The notes under the pieces are model-generated. The model was not told the origin of the DNA. It was given only the letters and a program-made list of their open reading frames with translations, and did not search any database. 64,000 nucleotides of DNA from Curvibacter microcysteis. GTDB lineage: Bacteria; Pseudomonadota; Gammaproteobacteria; Burkholderiales; Burkholderiaceae_C. Made by a program: the position numbers and the translations under genes. Location of the stretch: the NCBI RefSeq assembly GCF_028649435.1, contig NZ_JAQSIN010000003.1; one strand, 5' to 3'. Shown in pieces: positions 60,580 through 64,000 of the stretch. Numbering within the stretch: the stretch's first letter is position 1; every line of letters begins with the position of its first letter.

Positions 60580-61859
60580 CGGATCACCTGCATGGCTTGT
60601 TCGGCGCCTTTGACGGATTGGCCGCGGCAGCTGGGGCGGCAGAAGAACTCGGCTTGGCTCAGGTCGGCCACGGTGCCGATGTCCTTGTCGCCTCGGCCCG
60701 ACAGGTTGACCAGGATCGACTGATCCGCCCGCATGGTCTTGGCCAGTTTCATGGCATAGGCCACGGCGTGGCTCGATTCGAGCGCGGGGATGATGCCTTC
60801 GGTGCGGCACAGGTAGTGGAAGGCCTGCAGGGCTTCGCTGTCGGTCACGCCCACATACTCGGCGCGGCCAATGTCCTTCAGGTAGGCGTGCTCAGGTCCC
60901 ACACCGGGGTAGTCCAGGCCGGCGCTGACGCTGTGCGTTTCGGTGATCTGGCCATGCTCGTTTTGCAGGATGTAGGTGCGGTTGCCGTGCAGCACACCCG
61001 GGCTGCCTTTTTGCAGCGAAGCCGAGTGCTTGCCGCTGTCCAGGCCTTCGCCCGCAGCTTCGACGCCGATCAGGCGGGTCTTCTCGTGCGGGATGTAGGG
61101 GTGGAAGATGCCCATGGCATTGCTGCCACCGCCCACACAGGCGATCACCGCGTCGGGCTGCTCCGCCGCCATGTGCAGTTCTTTGAACAGCGAGGGCATT
61201 TGGGTCAGGCACTCTTCGCCGATCACGCTCTGGAAGTCGCGCACCATCATCGGATACGGGTGTGGGCCCGCCACAGTACCGATGATGTAGAAGGTGTTTT
61301 CGACGTTGGTGACCCAGTCGCGCATGGCTTCGTTGAGCGCGTCTTTGAGCGTCTTGCTGCCCGAATCCACCGGCACCACCTTGGCGCCCAACAGGTGCAT
61401 GCGGTAGACGTTGGGGCTTTGGCGCTTGACGTCTTCGCTGCCCATGTACACCACGCATTCCAGGCCATAGCGTGCGCAGATCGTGGCCGTGGCCACGCCG
61501 TGCTGGCCAGCGCCGGTTTCGGCGATCACACGGGGCTTGCCCATGCGTTTGGCCAACATGGCCTGGCCGATGGTGTTGTTGACCTTGTGGGCGCCGGTGT
61601 GGTTCAGGTCCTCGCGCTTCAAGAAGATCTGCGCGCCGCCCATTTCACGGCTCATGCGGGCCGCGTGGTAGACCGGCGAGGGGCGGCCGACAAAGTGGGC
61701 CAGCTCATAGCGGAATTCTTCTTGGAAGGCCGGGTCGTGCTGGTATTTGGCATACGCCTCGCGCAACTCGACCAGCGCATGGGTCAGGGTTTCGCTGGCA
61801 AAACTGCCGCCGTAAATGCCGAAGTGACCGCTGGGGTCAGGTTGTTGGTAACTGAACAT
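60576..61859 (-). CDS. trpB: Tryptophan synthase beta chain
   Basis: This 427-residue PLP enzyme has K92 in NHTGAHKVNN, the Schiff-base Lys, and the glycine-rich GGGSNAMGIF and SGRGDKDI loops. It joins indole and serine to tryptophan. The start is ATG 61859 (MFSYQQPDPSGHFGIYGG). The C-terminus extends about 20 residues beyond SGRGDKDI. Its first 23 bases overlap the trpF 3' end. Confidence 0.97.
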   Translation of the reverse strand: MFSYQQPDPSGHFGIYGGSFASETLTHALVELREAYAKYQHDPAFQEEFRYELAHFVGRPSPVYHAARMSREMGGAQIFLKREDLNHTGAHKVNNTIGQAMLAKRMGKPRVIAETGAGQHGVATATICARYGLECVVYMGSEDVKRQSPNVYRMHLLGAKVVPVDSGSKTLKDALNEAMRDWVTNVENTFYIIGTVAGPHPYPMMVRDFQSVIGEECLTQMPSLFKELHMAAEQPDAVIACVGGGSNAMGIFHPYIPHEKTRLIGVEAAGEGLDSGKHSASLQKGSPGVLHGNRTYILQNEHGQITETHSVSAGLDYPGVGPEHAYLKDIGRAEYVGVTDSEALQAFHYLCRTEGIIPALESSHAVAYAMKLAKTMRADQSILVNLSGRGDKDIGTVADLSQAEFFCRPSCRGQSVKGAEQAMQVIR

Positions 61860-62565
61860 GGGAAGAAGCCTTAGCAAGCTGTTCGTCCGCGGCACGCACG
61901 GCGGCGACGAACTGGAAGATCTTTTCGGGAGACTTGATGCCCTTGGACACCTCGACCCCCGAGCTCACATCAACGGCCAGGGACCAGCCCCGGGGCCGCA
62001 CTTGCAAAATGCCATCGGTCACGTTTGCAGGCGTGAGTCCACCAGACAAAACGAGGTGAGAGTTGACGCTTGGAGGCAGGAGTGACCAATTGAATGTTTT
62101 GCCGCCGCCGCCGTAGCCGTCCACATGGGCGTCTAGCAGGATGGCGCGGGCTTCCTTGTAATCAGCTGCGTATTTTACGAGGTCAAAGGCCGGGGCATCC
62201 GAACCGAGGGGAATTCGGGCGGCCCGCAGCCAAGGGCGTTGACCCAAAGCGGCAGTTTGCGCGCATTGGGCTGGGCTTTCGTCACCGTGGAATTGGATCA
62301 CCGCACCCGGCACCTGCGCGCAGGCGGCCTCAACCTCGGCGGCGGGGCTGTTCACGAACAGCAGTACCGGGCTGACAAAGGGCGGCAGGCGACGGGCCAA
62401 TTCAGCCGCGCGTGCGGGGCTGACGTAGCGCGGGCTGGGGGGATAGAGCACAAAGCCCACCGCGTCGGCACCGCTGGCGACGACGGCGTCCAGGTCTTCT
62501 TCACGGGTCAGGCCGCAGATTTTGATGCGGGTGCGGGGCAGGGTAGGGGCGGGGAGCGTGGTCAT
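61837..62565 (-). CDS. trpF: Phosphoribosylanthranilate isomerase
   Basis: This 242-residue TIM-barrel isomerase has catalytic C17 in IKICGLTREED and an Asp in LLDAHVDGYGGGGKTFNW. The family usually ends near residue 210; the last 25 residues (ADEQLAKASSHVQLPTT) form an extension that overlaps trpB by 23 bases. The ATG at 62565 overlaps the truA stop (ATGA). Placement after truA is typical of Betaproteobacteria. Confidence 0.96.
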   Translation of the reverse strand: MTTLPAPTLPRTRIKICGLTREEDLDAVVASGADAVGFVLYPPSPRYVSPARAAELARRLPPFVSPVLLFVNSPAAEVEAACAQVPGAVIQFHGDESPAQCAQTAALGQRPWLRAARIPLGSDAPAFDLVKYAADYKEARAILLDAHVDGYGGGGKTFNWSLLPPSVNSHLVLSGGLTPANVTDGILQVRPRGWSLAVDVSSGVEVSKGIKSPEKIFQFVAAVRAADEQLAKASSHVQLPTT

Positions 62566-63389
62566 GGCAGCCAGTCAAAAGCGGGGGTGCGTTCAGGCAG
62601 GCCCCATTCTGGGCCATAGACCGGGCCGGAGAAGTACAGGCCATCGGGGGCAAAAGTGGGCGCGGCCGCGTCGCGCGAACGTGCGGCCAGCACGTCGGCC
62701 ATCCAATGGGGCGGCTTGAGGCCCTGGCCCACTTGCAAGAGGCAGCCCATGATGTTGCGGATCATGTGGTGCAAGAAGGCATTGCCCTCGAATTCAAAAC
62801 GCCAGTAGCAGGCCTCGAATTGGTGGGCGGTGTCGTCTTGCGCGTCGTACTTGGGCCGCGCAGGCCGGCGGTGAATTTGAATTTGGTACAGCGTCTTGAC
62901 GGGTGTCAGCGCTTGGCAAGCCGAGGCCCGGAAGGAGCTGAAGTCATGCTCGCCAATCAACAGGGCAGCGGCTTCTTGCATGGCCTGGTGGTTGAGCTTG
63001 CGAAACACCCAGCCCACGGACTGGGCCTCCAAGCTGGGACGCACCGGCGACTGCAGCAGCACATACACATAGCGCCGGCGCAATGCACAGGCGCGCGAAT
63101 GGAAGGCCTGTGGCACCTGACGCGCCCATTGCACCGCGATGTCACGCGGCAAAAAAGCATTGGTGCCGCGCACCCAGGAGGCGTCGGGGCGTTGCGCGTG
63201 GGTGTCAAAGTGCACGACCTGCATCAGGCCGTGCACGCCCGTGTCGGTGCGGCCCGCGCACAAGGTGCTGATGGGCTGGTCGACGAACTTGGACAGCGCT
63301 TTTTCCAGCGCGTCCTGCACGGTCGGCACGGTGGCCTGGCTTTGCCAGCCCGCGTAAGCGCTGCCCCGGTAACTGACGCCGAGGGCCAT
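62562..63389 (-). CDS. truA: tRNA pseudouridine(38-40) synthase TruA
   Basis: This 275-residue enzyme has the catalytic Asp D49 in CAGRTDTGVH and the C-terminal HHMIRNIMGCLLQVG motif. It modifies positions 38-40 of many tRNAs. I chose the ATG at 63389 (MALGVSYRGSAYAGWQ). A GTG two codons upstream, and a TTG at 63428 that overlaps the fimV stop, are alternatives. It precedes trpF. Confidence 0.95.
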   Translation of the reverse strand: MALGVSYRGSAYAGWQSQATVPTVQDALEKALSKFVDQPISTLCAGRTDTGVHGLMQVVHFDTHAQRPDASWVRGTNAFLPRDIAVQWARQVPQAFHSRACALRRRYVYVLLQSPVRPSLEAQSVGWVFRKLNHQAMQEAAALLIGEHDFSSFRASACQALTPVKTLYQIQIHRRPARPKYDAQDDTAHQFEACYWRFEFEGNAFLHHMIRNIMGCLLQVGQGLKPPHWMADVLAARSRDAAAPTFAPDGLYFSGPVYGPEWGLPERTPAFDWLP

Positions 63390-63424
63390 CCGCACGGGGG
63401 GGCGGAGCTCGGTCCAGGGCCCTT

Positions 63425-64000
63425 TCAAGCCAGTTGCTCGAGCAGACGCTCGGCTTTGGTCTTCAGGCTGCCCGTGGCTTCGGCAATGACTTCCTCGACC
63501 AGGGCGCGGGCACCATCGGCGTCGCCAATGGCGTTGAACTCTTCAGCCAGCGCCAGCTTGGTGGCCAGCGGATCTTCCGGCTGCAGGTCCTGGTCGTCGT
63601 CGAAGTCATCGAGCGTCGGGGACTCGGGGGCGGCTTCGGCCGCGGCGGGCGGCTCCTGGGCTGGGGTGGAGTTTTCCAGCTCCAGCGACAGCGAATCCAG
63701 GTCGAATTCGATCATGCCGGCATCGGTGGCCGGGGCCTCGGGTTCAGGCACCAAGCGAGCCGGTTCCGTGGCATTGCTGCTGGGGAAGTCCAGCTCTTCG
63801 GTGAGGTCGATGCCCGGGCTTTCCAGCGCAGGCTGAGCCTCCAGGGCCGCGGCCTGGGTGGCCTGGTTCAGGCTGTCGGCGAAGCTTGGTGCAGGCGGTT
63901 CGAGATCCAGGCTCAAATCACCAAAGGGATCATTCGGGGGCGGCGGCGGCGAGGCGCTGGGCGGGTCGTCGTCCAGCGGCAGGTCCAGGTCGAGGTCCAG
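63425..64000 (-). CDS. fimV: FimV-like protein, C-terminal part
   Basis: The frame is open from the right edge and ends at 63425, giving 191 residues. The sequence is strongly acidic with LDLD and DSLSLELEN-type repeats. It ends in the FimV C-terminal helical domain, DPLATKLALAEEFNAIGDADGARALVEEVIAEA, the signature tail of FimV proteins, which support type IV pili and polar organisation. The position upstream of truA matches the conserved fimV-truA-trpF order. The LysM and transmembrane parts lie beyond the window. Confidence 0.9.
   Translation of the reverse strand: MDLDLDLPLDDDPPSASPPPPPNDPFGDLSLDLEPPAPSFADSLNQATQAAALEAQPALESPGIDLTEELDFPSSNATEPARLVPEPEAPATDAGMIEFDLDSLSLELENSTPAQEPPAAAEAAPESPTLDDFDDDQDLQPEDPLATKLALAEEFNAIGDADGARALVEEVIAEATGSLKTKAERLLEQLA

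Overview
The window reads as one contiguous piece of a GC-rich betaproteobacterial chromosome, most likely Burkholderiales and probably Comamonadaceae. Three things point there: the housekeeping gene orders rpmF-plsX-fabHDG-acpP-fabF-rpoE-rseAB-degP-lepA-lepB-rnc-era-recO-pdxJ-acpS and fimV-truA-trpF-trpB-trpA-accD; the paaABCDE-TetR-branched-chain-ABC-paaZ arrangement; and a translational fusion of an ABC permease and ATPase. No rRNA, tRNA, insertion sequence, phage gene or CRISPR array was found.

Layout. 1-13.6 kb (+): aerobic phenylacetate catabolism. It holds the end of paaG, then paaI, paaK, the epoxidase operon paaABCDE, a TetR regulator, a four-protein-function branched-chain-type ABC transporter and paaZ. 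13.7-14.55 kb: a HEPN/MNT (HepT-MntA) toxin-antitoxin pair. 14.6-22.3 kb (+): an FMN-dependent L-lactate-type dehydrogenase, DNA polymerase IV, a three-gene cell-envelope unit (DUF3034 protein, secreted truncated hemoglobin, secreted cupredoxin), a dienoyl-CoA-isomerase-like crotonase, and an Aer-like PAS chemoreceptor behind an FNR-type palindrome and a structured leader. 22.3-28.2 kb (-): queF, a prolyl-4-hydroxylase-like oxygenase, yaaA and rne, with a 546-base leader between rne and the divergent rluC. 28.7-31.9 kb (+): rluC, a HAD phosphatase, a small Rieske protein and an S49 peptidase. 31.9-33.4 kb (-): an RsmI-like methyltransferase and a Maf/YceF pyrophosphatase. 33.4-53.9 kb (+): yceD-rpmF and fatty-acid synthesis, the sigma-E stress module, then lepA to nagZ and an MhpD-like hydratase. 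53.9-64 kb (mostly -): a receiver-GGDEF diguanylate cyclase, lysS, a YggT protein (+), a ChrA transporter, accD, trpA, trpB, trpF, truA and the C-terminus of fimV.

How the genes fit together. PaaK activates phenylacetate, PaaABCDE epoxidises the CoA ester, PaaG isomerises it to the oxepin and PaaZ opens the ring and oxidises the aldehyde. PaaI removes stalled thioesters. The TetR protein and the ABC transporter probably control and feed the pathway. In the central block, phospholipid and fatty-acid synthesis lies next to the sigma-E regulon core and to membrane-associated maturation functions.

The least explained parts are the periplasmic heme/copper unit at 17.3-19.5 kb, where the globin has Val in place of the usual distal Tyr, and the 520-base degP-lepA gap. 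That gap carries a promoter-like element, three near-consensus DnaA boxes within 68 bases and a perfect intrinsic terminator, so it may contain an unannotated small RNA or a DnaA-binding locus.
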